Below are positions 46,992 through 60,180 of a DNA stretch of 64,000 nucleotides, piece by piece. Where the stretch lies: assembly GCF_905147045.1 (NCBI RefSeq), contig NC_065895.1, forward strand, positions 2,361,001 through 2,425,000, written 5' to 3'. Origin of the DNA: Nymphalis io (taxonomy: Eukaryota; Arthropoda; Insecta; Lepidoptera; Nymphalidae). A model generated the notes under the pieces. That model was not told where the DNA came from. It saw only the letters and a program-made list of their open reading frames with translations, and did no database searches. Each line of letters begins with the position of its first letter. The first letter of the stretch is position 1. The position numbers and the translations under genes were made by a program.

Positions 46992-47088
46992 CAACGTTAT
47001 CCTGCCAGCGGGTGCGCCGGCGCATCTACCTGAGTATAAGCGACCGTATAGCATCCCGTTACACAGAAAAAAGTTCAAGAGTAGAAAA
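46992..47088 (+). other. Candidate coding exon with an AAA|GTAAGG donor
   Basis: After ATCGTAG the plus strand is open as NVILPAGAPAHLPEYKRPY then SIPLHRKKFKSRK up to a good donor. It is a GC-rich island in an AT-rich region and stays open for 32 codons in a codon pattern that looks protein-like. The minus strand is also open here. I do not recognise the peptide. Confidence 0.2.
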
Positions 47089-47367
47089 GTAAGGGTTCCG
47101 TTACATTTGAAAAAATGTTTTAATTTCAAATCGATAAGATAAGAAAAATTGACAAAATAAAAAATAACAATAAATTAAAAGAAATTTTATTTGTTTCGTT
47201 TATATCCGATTCAAGACTATAAACAAAACATATCTAAGTTATGTATAAATATTTAAAACACATTAAACTTATATACATAAGTGTTTAGTTGATGTGCGTA
47301 GATATTGCCTTAGCTTTTTAGTAAGCTTCTAACGTTAGATCAGCCTAGTTACAGTTGATTCAACTGA

Positions 47368-47728
47368 TTGATTCCTGCTTCCCCCTTCCTTCTTAAGTCC
47401 ACGCGAGCTGGTTCTCGATGTCACCGCCTAACTGTGACATCAATTCCATCGCGCACAAAGAAATTTGGCAACTCCTTTCTTTGTCGCACTACCAAAGTAT
47501 GGAATTCCTTACCATCTCACGTGTTCCCCTCCTCTTACAACCCGGGTTCCTTCAAACGAGGCGTGAAGAGGCATCTTGCGGGCCGGCAAGGCGGGGACGG
47601 CTAGTACAGAACATTCTTCCCGACTGTACTGGCCGTCGTCGCGTTTGGACTCTACTACCACTTACCATGAGGTGGAGTAGAGTCATTTGCCATCCCGGGG
47701 CATATAAAAATAAATAAAAATAAATAGC
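47368..47728 (+). mobile_element. 5'-truncated LINE (CR1/jockey-like), 3' end
   Basis: It encodes the C-terminal end of a non-LTR retrotransposon ORF2: IPASPFLLKSTRAGSRCHR, SIPSRTKKFG, WNSLPSHVFP, and GSFKRGVKRHLAGRQGGDG followed by a stop. About 120 bp of 3' UTR follow, ending in AATAAATAAAAATAAATA. It is nearly identical to the matching part of the copy at 60181-61141, so both are recent insertions of one family. The reverse-transcriptase domain is absent here, as expected for 5' truncation. Confidence 0.85.
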
Positions 47729-49345
47729 TACCAAGATTGAAGCCTAAATACGCTTAAGTACTTATGTACGTTTATTAAATATAGGCATCAGTTATATTTT
47801 TATTTCGTTTACAATATTTGATTTAGTTTTTCAGGACTTGGCATGGATAAAAAATTCACATATGAAAAACATACAGCAATGCCAATTTGTTTATTTAAAA
47901 GGAATAGAGGATAGAAACGAAACCATAGACAATTTTGTTTACTTAATTTTCATTTCCATGCAGAGATTAAAAGCTGATTTATAAATTATTTCTTAATCTT
48001 TGCATTCGAGCGTGTTGAGTTCAAAGTATAAATATGTATAAAAATCAGTATCAACGGAACCCAGAATCCTTTCAATCGTCTTTACCACCTGGTAAGTTGT
48101 ATTATGTGTAACAAATTTAAATTAATTTCTATGTAATAAAATATATGAGTTCCATTTGTTCGCACAGAATAAAAATATTACCTACTGACCTATTACTGTT
48201 ATGGAAATAAATCGTTGCTGTTTAGAGAAATAGATGAGATGCATTAATCAATCTTACCTTCATATTAATAAAGATCATTTTTGTATAAATAATGTAATGT
48301 TATACAGAGATCTGATTACGGGGTATTAAATGTGAAGTCGGAACAAATTTTTATATTTTAAACATCGGGGCTACATTTGATATCCAATAATTGTTTGAAT
48401 CGACACTCGACAGCCTTTAAGAGAAAATATTAAGCAAAGTAAATTGTCTTAGTATTTAGTTTTATCTCATTTTAAGAGATACGTCATCTCTTGCGATTAA
48501 TAACTTAATATTGCTTAATAACTGATATGAATACTTGTTTCTTAAAATAATGGGAATGGCTAAGTGAATTATGATGATGATTAAACACGTACAACACTTT
48601 TTCAATTAAGTATTTATATATATTATTTATATATTAATATTGTCATAAGCTGCTGTATATTCCAATAGAAATACTATAAAAAAATAAACATATCCTCTTA
48701 CTACAGACTATGCCGTTATAATTCAACAATAGACTCCGACAATTATGTACAAATAATCCAGATGCATTGAAATTTGGCAGCAGCTGAATTTGAAATAAAT
48801 AACAAATATTTCATTCGATTTTGACCCGTACACCCTGTTATCAAAAGGTAATATTGCATGTGTGTACATTTAAATTTACGACAGGAATTTGTAAGGATAC
48901 GTAATGCACCTGCGTTGTCCTCACGATAAATACGTTTTGCGGTGAATCTTTTATTTATAGTGTGGGAAATATTCGCACGAATGAGACTTTTTTGCTCTAA
49001 AGAAACGGGTTCACGCTTTGTGACATAATACGCGGGCTCAGCATCCAAGACGACTACGTGCATCCCTTTGATAGATTTGCATTGTTATATAAAGAATACA
49101 TAAATGTTTTAAATGAAATTTATATAGCAAGAGATACAGATACGGAGAGCGTTTTAGTAGAAAATAACCCACAAAAATAGTACTTATTTACTGTTACGTT
49201 TTAGATGTTTAAAATATTTCTTAGCTATATAAACAGTTAGAAATAATTTAAAATTACTTGAATCTTCACGTTACACTAACGACAAAGAATATAAAAATAC
49301 TAAACCAATAGTAAAAGAAGAATTTATTCTTTCCAATTACGACGA

Positions 49346-49436
49346 GAAGTCCTGGCACAGTTGTCTCAGAAATAGACGAGAATTCCAGGCAGGCGATACA
49401 AGTCAAGCAGACGAAAACACGATCAAAGGACAACAT
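49346..49436 (-). other. Candidate signal-peptide first exon
   Basis: A minus-strand ATG at 49436 opens MLSFDRVFVCLTCIACLEFS then SISETTVPGLLV, a typical signal peptide followed by a hydrophilic start. A weak GTAATT donor follows; otherwise the frame reads on to a stop at 49266-49268. CTTTCAG lies about 45 nt upstream and could be an acceptor for a 5'-UTR intron. A TATA box stands about 600 bp upstream. No further exon was found. Confidence 0.22.
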
Positions 49437-50029
49437 GATTGAATATATCACATTTAACGTTAGTTCCGTTTCATCCGAACTGAAAGTTTAAAATAGAATT
49501 TTGAGGATTCCATGGATCAATATAGATTGGAATAAATATTAATTTTTATACTTTATATTAATAACATGAAAAACACATAAAAATTTATATTAGTTTAAAC
49601 AAAACTAAAAATTAACGAAGAAGAGCTGAAAGGAAGAGAATACTTGAAGTTGAAAATACGATAACAATAGCATAGTTTCAAATCAAAATTTAAACTGAAT
49701 CCTACCTTAGATAACCTACAAAGTATTGTTTCTTAAGTTAAAGTTTTTCCATGATTTAGAAGAAATAAAAAAGTAGCAATCGTATTAGTTTTGAAGACTG
49801 AAGATGTCAACGTTTTATAAACAAGTCGTATAAGTTTTGACGTTGGATTGACAGACAACATCATCTCTCTTAGGATGTTTTCATTTCGCTCATTTCATTC
49901 GTAAAACCAAACGGTTAACGAAAATATTATTTCAAAGTTTGATCGAAAACACTTGGCAAGCTTCCTCCAGGAATAAGACTAAGATCTAGGAACTGTTTGG
50001 CTGTTTACTTCGTAGAACGCAGGAAGAAT

Positions 50030-50036
50030 ATTTATA
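50030..50036 (-). promoter_or_regulatory. Candidate TATA box
   Basis: The minus strand reads GCGTATAAATATT in a CpG-richer patch (50030-50110). Transcription would run leftwards towards the candidate signal-peptide exon at 49436. This is inference from sequence only. Confidence 0.25.
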
Positions 50037-51239
50037 CGCGATGGAAATACTCGACGCTAGTGCGCAAAAATAGCTGCCAACGCGGCGCAAGCGCGTCTTA
50101 TTGTGATACTTTGAATTGATGACAAATGTTTATTTAAATATAGATGTTTATTTTAAATAAAGGAAACTTTTATTTTCAATTCCAATAAATTATTATAAAT
50201 TAGATTTTTTGTTTTTGCATTTTTGATAATTTGTAAAAAAAATTAAGTAATCATAAAAAAAACAATCGCTTACGCCTAAGGTGTCGGATAACCTCACGTC
50301 AAGCGTTCATGGAAGTATCAGTGTCCAGAAGTTCTTTGTTGCATATGTAACGTATATCTCGTTTGGTCACACAAGTGTGGTCGTAGCTTTACAGAAAATT
50401 TCACTTCCAAGTGTGTTTGATTCGTTACAAAGGCCTTTTAATTACGAAAATCTTCATTCAAACCAGTAAAATGGTTTTGGCAGCAGTCTTATTTGCTATG
50501 TGGAAATGAGATTGAAAGAAATTATATTTATTACATTTAGTTACTGAATAGCACCGCACTGCTGTATACAATTTCACTTGTTGAAATACGAAAACGATTT
50601 TATTAAACAAAACATATTAACATAAATTTCAAAGATATATGCTTATAAACCTAAAGCATAAAAGCATATTACCGCTTTCAGCGTTAAAATTTAAAAATGG
50701 AAGTCGTATCAAATCTTCGGTTGAATTATTTAATTGCTCAAATCCATTCAAGCGTTACTTGATTAAGTGGAACCGGAAAAACATACCTAAATTATGGCAA
50801 TGATTGACTGCATCGACACTTGGGAATAAGTAACTTGCCATCATCAATACTTCATCGAGTACACTTGAATATAAGAATAATAAATATAAAAACATAATTC
50901 ATAGAATTATAATAAGCCTGTTTTCATCGCAGCATAAGTAGCTCATAAATACGAGTAAGGACGTAATTAATTAATTTAAACATATTTGGATGTACAGGCT
51001 ATTAATTGATATTTCAATTATATATATATATATACATAATTATAACAAAGTATAACGAGTTCATTATACTCTATAGTTTAATAAAAAACACAAAACAGGA
51101 AAGAAATATATTGATATATGTATATAGATGTAAAAATAATGGACATATCTTAATAAAATATAGCGATCGCTTATACCCTTGGACAGGATATGGGAAACAA
51201 ACTCCTGATTTTAAGCATACTGATGTATTTTGCGGATTG

Positions 51240-51413
51240 ACAAATAAGCCCAAAGGTAAGTAGTCACCATCGCTTGACTGATTGGGAAATAAGAAGTTAT
51301 TTGTATGTCTTGTGCCTGCAATTACACTGGCTCACTCACACCCCAAATGATACAATAATAATAATGCAGTTTAGCGCTAGAATAAGTAATAAATGTGTGG
51401 TACCTAGGCACCA
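51240..51413 (-). repeat. SINE-A copy 11 (diverged, tail part missing)
   Basis: It keeps TGCAATTACACTGGCTCACT, TAGCGCTAGAATAAG and GTGTGGTACCTA. Confidence 0.65.
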
Positions 51414-51929
51414 AATAAAAACGTAAAAAAAATGAACTTCTCAAGTTAAGAGTAATTGACTAAAATAAATTACGTACAGACATACGTCATACGAATTTAT
51501 TTAGAACAAAGTCAAAGTTAAAACACTTGATGTACTTATGGATTTCGAAATAAAATATTTCCGTCTCAACTCTCAATCCAATTTTCGTTAAATTTATTGC
51601 AATGTTAGTGCCAAGTGGGTTAGTGCTTCGAGCGGAGTAATGTTTATTGTGTCAGCGCCCGCATGTATGCCCGTATAGCACCCAATCAGATTAATTGCGA
51701 AACCCTTCAATTCATCAATTAGATATGCAGAAACCTTACACGATATTTACCCATAAAAACTGTAATATCACTTTGTCCTTAAAAGATAAGGTAGGTAAAA
51801 GATAAATGAAATTGTTGTAAATGTCTATGGTTTATCACAATCACTGGCACATCACAATGTACTGGCGTACCATTGTCGTAATTTTTTGTTGTTAACTTTG
51901 TTTATGGCAATGGTGTTTCTTATATCAAT

Positions 51930-52040
51930 TAATAAATAAATAAAATATACTTTGTTCAAGAAGGCTATTACAAGCTACAAGTGCTCTAATAAGCAACTTT
52001 GAATTGTCATTTTACAAGATTATACTACATGTAAGGTTTT
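51930..52040 (-). repeat. Repeat E fragment
   Basis: AATAAATAAATAAAATATAC, then TTGTTCAAGAAGGCTATTAC and AATTGTCATTTTACAAGAT: the antisense 3' end of the element also seen at 30540 and 63890. Confidence 0.6.
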
Positions 52041-52079
52041 TCATCAAACATTCATCAGCACCTCATATATGATAATAAT

Positions 52080-52430
52080 AATATCCTCCAGACGGAGTTC
52101 GGCCACGGCGGCTAATTAGCCAACTACGCGGGAGATATTATAGTGCACAAGTGTGTGCGCAAACACAGGTACAGTCTCTCTTCCCTCACTCTCATAATCC
52201 GATGGGATGGCAATCCGACACGACCGGAAAGAGTTCAGGCTCAGGACCAAGGGCTTCACGTGCTTTCCGACGCACGGGAGTGTACACACCTTCAACTTCC
52301 AGACTCCGGGCTGCTACTGAGAATTTTCTGACAGAAAAATCCAATAACTTTTTATTGGCCCAACCTGAGAATTGAACCCAGCACCTCCGGGTCTGCGACC
52401 TTACATCAAGCCACTAGACCAACGAGGTAG
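52080..52430 (-). repeat. SINE-C, near full-length copy
   Basis: Tail side TGATAATAATAATATCCTCC at the left; tRNA-like head at the right with the B box (plus strand GAATTGAACCC). It is highly similar to the copy at 24091-24461. Confidence 0.87.
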
Positions 52431-53502
52431 CTCATATATGACGTGTAGTGTAATTAAGGCAATTCAATAATATTTACTTTTCATTTGATTGAAAACATAA
52501 AAAGGAGAATGTTTGCTGAAGGTTTGCTAGCCATATATGTTTATAACTACATAACAGGAAATACCCAAGCTTTAATTCACAGAAGTTACTTTGAAATATT
52601 TCGTATAAAGTGCATACTATTATGACCCTTATTTTCAATGCCAAACCCTACATAATTGCATGCCACGCTATGAAATCATTTTAAATTTAGACGAGTGATC
52701 GGTAACAAATTATCGAAATCTTAAGTGGTACTCAATGACGTGAGAAAATTAACGAAAACTGTTGATTGTTTGATTACCGACATTGCATTTTATGGATCGA
52801 TTGATGCCGTGAAATAATTCTTACTTCCTGAATTTATCACTATTCTCGCTTTTTATGTCATAACACTTTAATACAGAGTTATTAACTATATCGTTCGTGG
52901 TTAATCTGTTTGGGAGCAAATCATGAAGTCTTAAGTTTGAATCCCGAAAAGATTAATACAAATTTATTGATTTCTTCTATCGAGAAAAAAAAAACATGAG
53001 AATAAATTATTAAAATATAGTATAAGAAAAAATATTCTATGCCATTACTAAACTAAGTTAACAGAAAGACAAATTTGACTATTGATTGCATTTGACAACA
53101 GACAGCATTGTTCACATTGTCATTAATAAACGTGTTCTTATTTAAAAAAAATCAAAAGATGTCAAAAGCAAAGTGCCCGTTCTGTTGCTATCCTTATCAT
53201 CATAATCATCAAGTAAATCCAACATACTTAAACACCTAGACGTTGAACTAAAACCTATTTAAAATCATGATAGCTGAGGAGATAACCTATTCATTAATAC
53301 GAGCCATGTCAAGGCCTTAACTGAGTTGCAACGTAAAACTCTGAAAATAATAAATAATCATGAACACTTTGTTCATTTAATTATTAGCCTTTATAACAGT
53401 ACATGATAAAACTATTTACAAGCAATTCTTATCACGTCATCGTCCACGGAATGTTAAATTATATGTTCGTGTTTCTCTAATCTCAAAATCGTACCTATAT
53501 GT

Positions 53503-53760
53503 CTTTTTTTTTGTAAATTACATAGAGGAAAAGCAAATGGGTCATCTGATGGTAAATGACCACCACCATTATAGACGTATACGATGTAAGAAATATTAAC
53601 CGTTCCTTACATCGCCAATGGTGAGTCAGATATGGTGGCAACCATTGCTCACTCAGTCTTTAAACCGTAAGACAACAATACGAAATATTGCTGTTTAGCG
53701 TTAGAATATCTGATGAGTGGATGGTATCTATCCAGGCTTGGATGAAGATCTACCACCAAG
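53503..53760 (-). repeat. SINE-A copy 12 (diverged)
   Basis: A minus-oriented copy, TTTTTTTTTGTAAATTACAT to GAAGATCTACCACCA. A duplicated and shuffled GTGAGTCAGATATGGTGGC segment replaces part of the centre. Confidence 0.78.
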
Positions 53761-53929
53761 TAAAATGATTTATATTTATTTGCCTTTATTTGTTTTTAGA
53801 CTTTGGATTGGGGCCTTGGATGGGTCGATATGTTGACAGTTGAAGATTTAGAGTGAAACGCCTCCAATGAAATCAAAATCCGTATTTTTATATAGATCAC
53901 GAGATGTTTACGATTGGTTTTTCTGACGG

Positions 53930-54075
53930 ATTTCAGCCACAGATGCTATTATCGAAACTTGTCAAATTCGCGGGAAATATAATACAGCACAAGTGTATGC
54001 GCAAACACAAGTGAGACGGCTGATGCGATCGGAGCACAAAGAGTTCAGATGCAGGAGTAACTTAGGCTATCTATT
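53930..54075 (-). repeat. SINE-C fragment
   Basis: Blocks GACGGATTTCAGCCAC, CGCGGGAAATATAATACAGC, ACAAGTGTATGCGCAAACAC and AAAGAGTTCAGATGCAGGAG match the tail half of SINE-C. Confidence 0.65.
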
Positions 54076-54704
54076 TCTCTTCCGATCTTACTATTAGTCT
54101 TAAGTTAGTTTAGTTTTCCCAAAACTGTTTCAGTCGTTTTAGTTAAAAATGCAAGAATGTAGTCATAGTAATTTCAAAAATAAATTCATAAAGTTTTCAT
54201 TGTGTGAACGCATTCGTTTTCATAGTATGCTATATAATATAGTAAAATATATACCAATAAAAAATAAACATGATTCATTTCTGTGTATAAAATTATCAAT
54301 ATTGAGGTCATCATATTACGAAATATTATGTGTAATAATAGTATGATATGGATATATTCAATATTTGAAAGATATCTTTGAGAGTTGTTGCCAGTATCAT
54401 TTATGGATTGACTACTTTTAAATGTACTCATTAAAATCACTTTTTACGGATTTTTTCAAATATTTTCAATTGTATACAAGGTTAATACATATGTATGTCA
54501 TTTTTACTTTTATTTTTAGGCTTAGTGTGTAACACTACGGGACATGAACTACATTTATACAAAAAAAACGTTGATAAGCAATCTTCATTACCACGTTATT
54601 GACAAATAAGCAAATTTATAATATGTGGGATGTATTGGGACAGAAGTAAATATTCTTATTTTAAATAGGCTGTCCATTAAAATTTAATTTATATTATTGT
54701 TTTA

Positions 54705-54966
54705 CTTGGTGGTAGGACTGTTTGCAAGCCCGTCTGTGTAAGGATCAACCACTAATTAAATATTCTAACGCTAAAGCAATATTTAGTATTGCTGTTTTCC
54801 GCTTTGAAGAAATAGTAAGCTAGTGTAACTGCAGGCACAACATCTTAGTTCCCAAGGCTGGTAGCGTATTGATGTAAGGAATAGTTAATATTTCTATAGA
54901 TGCGGATGTCTATGGGCGGTGTCGACCACTTACCATGGCATCTGTCCCTCCGCCAACCTAAAAAAA
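54705..54966 (+). repeat. SINE-A copy 13 (diverged)
   Basis: Starts TTGGTGGTAGGACTGTTTGC and ends CCTCCGCCAACCTAAAAAAA, with several small deletions. Confidence 0.8.
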
Positions 54967-57852
54967 TGATAAGGAACAGTTGTGGTGAAGATGCTGCCAC
55001 ATATCTGTGATGCTTCGCGTGGCAAGTAGATATCATCTGAAAAGCACGCGAACATTGTTCACACGGCGGTGTGGGGTCAGCTGGAACGGGTGCAGTGAAG
55101 CGAGAAATTACGCTAGAATTAGAATCTTTATAATTAGTGATTTGACACTGTTTTATTTTTGACTTGCATAAAGTTTTTTTTATTTATCGTAAGAAGACTA
55201 ACGAGCAAATTATCGCATATTTTATGATCGTTTAATATATTCAAAAGTAATGAAACGTATGTATACAAACGTTTAAAATGAATACGTTATTTATTTTAAT
55301 ATGTTTTAATAGGTACGGTGCATCCAATAATTTAAACTTAAGTTGAAATGTAAGGATGTTAAAGTGAAAGGATATTGGCGAAGTGTATTGAGAATACATG
55401 TAATCTGTGTTGCTATAATTTTAATAAAAGTGCTGAACCGACTGTGATAATAAAATATTACCCAAGTCCATCAATATAGGAAACTTTTAATAAACGAAAT
55501 CGGTTGCCTCGCTATTTAGAAAAAAAGAAAATACTAAAAGTATACATTGATTGAGAGTCTAAGCACGGAATGCTCGATTTTCAACACCGCCAAACTAGGA
55601 CTAACATTTTTTGAATAATTGGGCATTGAACAAAAAACATAAACTTCCCCATTGTTTACGTCAGTTTTTCATTTCTCATCCTCACTTTGGATAAATCTGT
55701 GTACATTAAAAATTAAAACATTCCTAAAAAAAACATAAAAAAAGTATCAGTTGAAGACATTAACAAATTTAATATTAAAAAACTTCAAGTATGACGAGAT
55801 CAATATAATATAAACTTTTTATCTCGTTGACGTAAAGTTCATTCACCACACTCAATTTAATAAGGTACGATACCCACTAATGCAAATACATTGGCAAGTA
55901 CGAAAATGTCCGAGAAGTGACTAAGAGAAACTTCCGTTCGTAAATGTATAATTTTCCATCACCGACGTCATGTAATTGCTATACTCTATGGTATTGTAAT
56001 TAGATGACGTGTCCGTTTGACAGTATAATTACGTCTCCATGTAAAGAAACTTTTTGCACTGGAATGGTGCTTTGGAAAATTTTAAAAATAATGAATTAAA
56101 CTTTATACTTTATATCACAGATTTATCTTGGACGATTAAAAAAAATATTACAATCTTCTGCCTTCGTCTATTAATTATTGCGTTAAAGTACTAAAAATAT
56201 ATGATATTTTACGTATTTATTAAAATAAATTAACTACCGGACTAAAACGAACCAACGGTATATTTATATTGCAGAAAATATACTATTATTTATTTATATA
56301 TTATTTATATTAATAAACGTAAAGTACGAAAAATGTTAAAAGAGATTTCTACTAGCTAGCTTTTCGCAGCTTTGATTCTTTGGATTTTAGTATTAGTAAA
56401 GTAGTAAGTAGTATTTAAAGTTAAGTAGTATTTTAGCTAACTATTACCGACGAACTATCAAGGAAAATAATATAAAGTCGATTTAGTATTTCTTCAAATT
56501 AACAGCTCAACCCAAAAATAACTAATATCTATAAACAATTACATCAATCTTAGATCAAGTTTACAACCAAATTGAAAACACATTATTTCGACCCGTTAAC
56601 GAAATTCCGTACAATAATTGGTAAAATCCCATTACAATGAAAGGTACCGTAATATTCGATCATATGAATTAAATAATCATTAATGGAAAGTCAATACGAA
56701 GCTCTTATAAGGTTTTTGAGTAATTTTCCGCAAAGGTTTCCGCTCAAATAAGGCTTATGCATTACGTACAAATCAATTACCTTAGCATGTTATTAGAATA
56801 TTAAGTAGATATATTTTAGAACAGCATTCATTGATATATATTTAAAATAATAAATAAGAAAATGAGTTTTTTGTATATATATTATATATTTTTATTTACG
56901 ATTTTAATGGATATAGGAGAATACTTGCAACCTAAAACATAAGTTTACTTAAAAGATAAAGCTTTAATAGAATGCAAATCATTTTTTTATATAAGTAGTT
57001 ATAACGTATATATGCTTGTATTGTAATAGATGTAATAAAAAGAAAATGCATGAATAATAATTATACCTACTAATATTATAAAAACGTATGTTTTCGGGTT
57101 TATACAAACACATTTAGTACGATTGTCATGCGGCGTTGGCAACATGTTTAAATAAAGTAACAGATATCTGTACAAAAAGTTTCGAAATCAAATGATAATT
57201 ATTAGTTTACTTATTAATTTATAGTTTTCAACCGCGATTTGAAGCTTTTAGACAGCTTCAAGCATAGGTTTATACAAATATAATACAAAAGAGACATCGG
57301 ACTTGCTCCTCGTATTAGATAATATGATGTATCCACGCAAATATTAATGTCCTATGACGGAAAAGTTTGCTCATTCATCGTATATATTCACGAATATCAT
57401 GTTAGTGGAACATTCGAATTAAGGAATTTAACGTCTTAATATTATAATTTAGCAAATAAATGCAATTTATATACATGTGAATAATCGTAGTAATAAAAAG
57501 CAAGAAATTTCATCATATCAATGTGATATTAAAAATATATAATCCTTCTCGAATCGTTCTGAAATACTTAAACCCAGAATTGCATATATCTGCATCGATT
57601 CGCATTTAGCTGAATGGTTTAGCTCACGCACCGTAAGTAAAAGACTGCGATAGGTGGCTAATGGGGGTTATCGTTTTTTGTGACTTGTGTATCCACATGC
57701 GACCGAACCGTAACTGAAAAGCTGTGTTAGTAGAATACGAAAACGGTTAAACGGGAACGACTACGTTTCGATTCGATTGCGATAAAGTTACAATTTTTTA
57801 GTCGAGTTGATCCCTTGATTAGTTCCAATTAACTCATTAACATGATTCGTTT
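54967..57852. other. AT-rich stretch with no recognised gene
   Basis: A slightly GC-richer patch at 55010-55120 has no convincing frame. No SINE copy is recognised across almost 2.9 kb, unlike the flanks. Confidence 0.4.
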
Positions 57853-58143
57853 GTTTTTTTTTATAGAATAGGAAGACGGACGAGCATATGGGCCACCTGA
57901 TGGTAAGTGGTCACCAACGCCCGTAGACATTGACATGTAAGAAATGTTAACCATCGCTTACATCACCAATGCACCACCAACCTTGGGAACTAAGATATTA
58001 TGTCCCTTGTGCCTGTAATTACACTGGCTCACTCACCCTTCAAACCGGAACACAACAATACCAAGTACTGCTGTTTCGCGGTAGAATATCTGATGAGTGG
58101 GTGGTACCTACCCAGACGAGCTTGCACAAAGCTCTACCACCAG
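57853..58143 (-). repeat. SINE-A copy 14 (full length, young)
   Basis: Runs from a poly-T followed by ATAGAATAGGAAGACGGACG to TCTACCACCAGTA. It lies 200 bp from a SINE-B copy. Confidence 0.92.
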
Positions 58144-58342
58144 TAAAATACTTATGCATTCGTTCTCATACTACTGTACTACTAGAGTAAGCATACACTC
58201 AAATCCGTTGATGGTGGTAAGTATCCTTTAACATGAAGTATGAAGTGTTACGCATGTAAAACACAACTACAAAAACCGAAAGCTAAATCCATGGCTTAAT
58301 TACCAAAAAGCTATTTTCAATAGATTGGCGACCGGTTTTGAC

Positions 58343-58616
58343 GACCCGGTTGGCGTGGTTGGTAGATACTTGCCTTTTCACGCCGAAGGTTGTGGGTTCG
58401 ATTCCCACCCAGGACAGACATTTGTGTGCATGAACATGTCTGTTTGTCCTGAGTCTGGGTGTAATTATCTATATAAGTATGTATTTATAAAAAGAAAAGA
58501 AGTATATGTAGTATATCAGTTGTCTGGTTTCCATAGCACAAGCTCTGTACAAGCTAAATTGGGGTCAGATGGCCGTGTGTGAAAAATGTCTCAGGATATT
58601 ATTATTATTATTAATA
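58343..58616 (+). repeat. SINE-B copy 3 (full length)
   Basis: Head CCCGGTTGGCGTGGTTGGTA with an intact B box GGTTCGATTCC, then the body CTGTTTGTCCTGAGTCTGGG and an (ATT)n tail. Confidence 0.92.
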
Positions 58617-58977
58617 GATAAAATATTTATATATATAAAAATATATAAATATTATTCTGACTTTAATGATAACGTAATGTCAAATGAGAATATGTGCAGA
58701 ACATCGGATGTGTGGCGCAGGACTTATAATTCCGAGAACAAAAGATAACCACGGTTCAACGGAAATCATAAAGTATTTCACTGATGACATTTTCTATAAG
58801 CTGTCAAAACGTCATTAATAATAAATACAAAGTATGGCAAACGACAAGGAACTGTCGTACTAAAAATAGATTTATTGTTTTTAGTATTCTGTACCAAAAT
58901 ATATGGTTTTTTGGCTAAATAGTCAGACAATTTTCGCAGACCTATATAAATATATATATATATATTTTATATCAATG

Positions 58978-59115
58978 GAATGAATTTCTTACGATGTTTT
59001 TCTTCATCGCCGATCATGAAGTAAATTATAAACAAAAATAATGCATGAAAATTAAATGATTTTGAACTCGCAATTTTTCGGCTAAGATTCACGTGTTATA
59101 CCACTGAGACATATC
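58978..59115 (+). repeat. Repeat D fragment
   Basis: AATTTCTTACGATGTTTTTC, ATCATGAAGTAAATTATAAA, GCATGAAAATTAAATG and GCTAAGATTCACGTGTTATA match the 3' half of repeat D. Confidence 0.6.
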
Positions 59116-59558
59116 TATCGAATAATAAGTGCAATTTTTAATTTAATTTAAGCTTAAACTTTATACAGTTGTTATTGGAATTTAAGAGATTGTCTTTGAC
59201 ATAAACAATAGTATCATCGATGTAAAAAAGTGGCAAGCGATTCGTATCGGATGGTTATATTAAAAACAAAAATGTCATTGTCATACTCCGGCTGTTAGCT
59301 AATCAATATTATCATGTTTAGGATATACTTTCATGATTTTAGCACGACATTTAAATAATTTATTTGATTAAAGTTTAGCAAACAAGTTATTAATTGTAAA
59401 TAAAAATAAAAGCCGTTTTGGGTGTAGTTTTTCGTCAATGTCTGGTTTTCTCGATAAACGTCATACATAGCAATTATAATATTCTTAATATTTATAAAAA
59501 TAACTAGAACATGAAATTTACACTTGACACGTTTAAAGTAAAATAGTCTAAATTTAAC

Positions 59559-59909
59559 GTGTATGAAATTGCGAAGTGCAGCTACTTATATACTAGTATT
59601 ATATACCAAAAACTTTTCCGCAACACGCTCATTTGTTACTTCAACTCTCAAACGGCCATTGGCTTTACTTGTCATAGACAATATATTACTATTGCGATGA
59701 CAAGGCTCTATACTATTCATAAACTACAAGCTTACAACACTAATCCGGTACGATATTTAAATATGCCTTATAAATTTTCCACAAAATATAAAAGCAACAA
59801 AAATCCTCCAAGATCTGTCACGGAAAGAAATATTTACATAAGATACATAATTAGACATGTAAAGTATATGGGTCAAATCCGACGAAGTTTGTTTACACGT
59901 CGTAAATGA
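59559..59909 (+). other. Unrecognised 116-codon ORF
   Basis: The frame starts at an ATG (MYEIAKCSYLYTSIIYQKL) and ends in a very basic tail (RRSLFTRRK). It is the longest open frame in the right half that is not explained by a repeat. Composition is close to background, no motif is seen, and chance in AT-rich DNA is possible. Confidence 0.2.
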
Positions 59910-60180
59910 GAAATGACTCGTCTGACCCCATTATTGGTTTAGATTTTATATAAATAAATTTTACGTGTTTTAAATTTCAGAGTATTAAGGGAACATTTTA
60001 ATACTAACTACGGAAACAACATGATAATGCTATGCGCATCGTAACCTAGAGCTCATAGATACGATTTATTTATTATTTTGGAATATATAATAAGGAATAC
60101 ATAAGACTAAAATTATATAAAATTCTTAATTAACATGTTCCTTTACTTGTAAAGAACCTAATCATGTCTTTACATAATTA

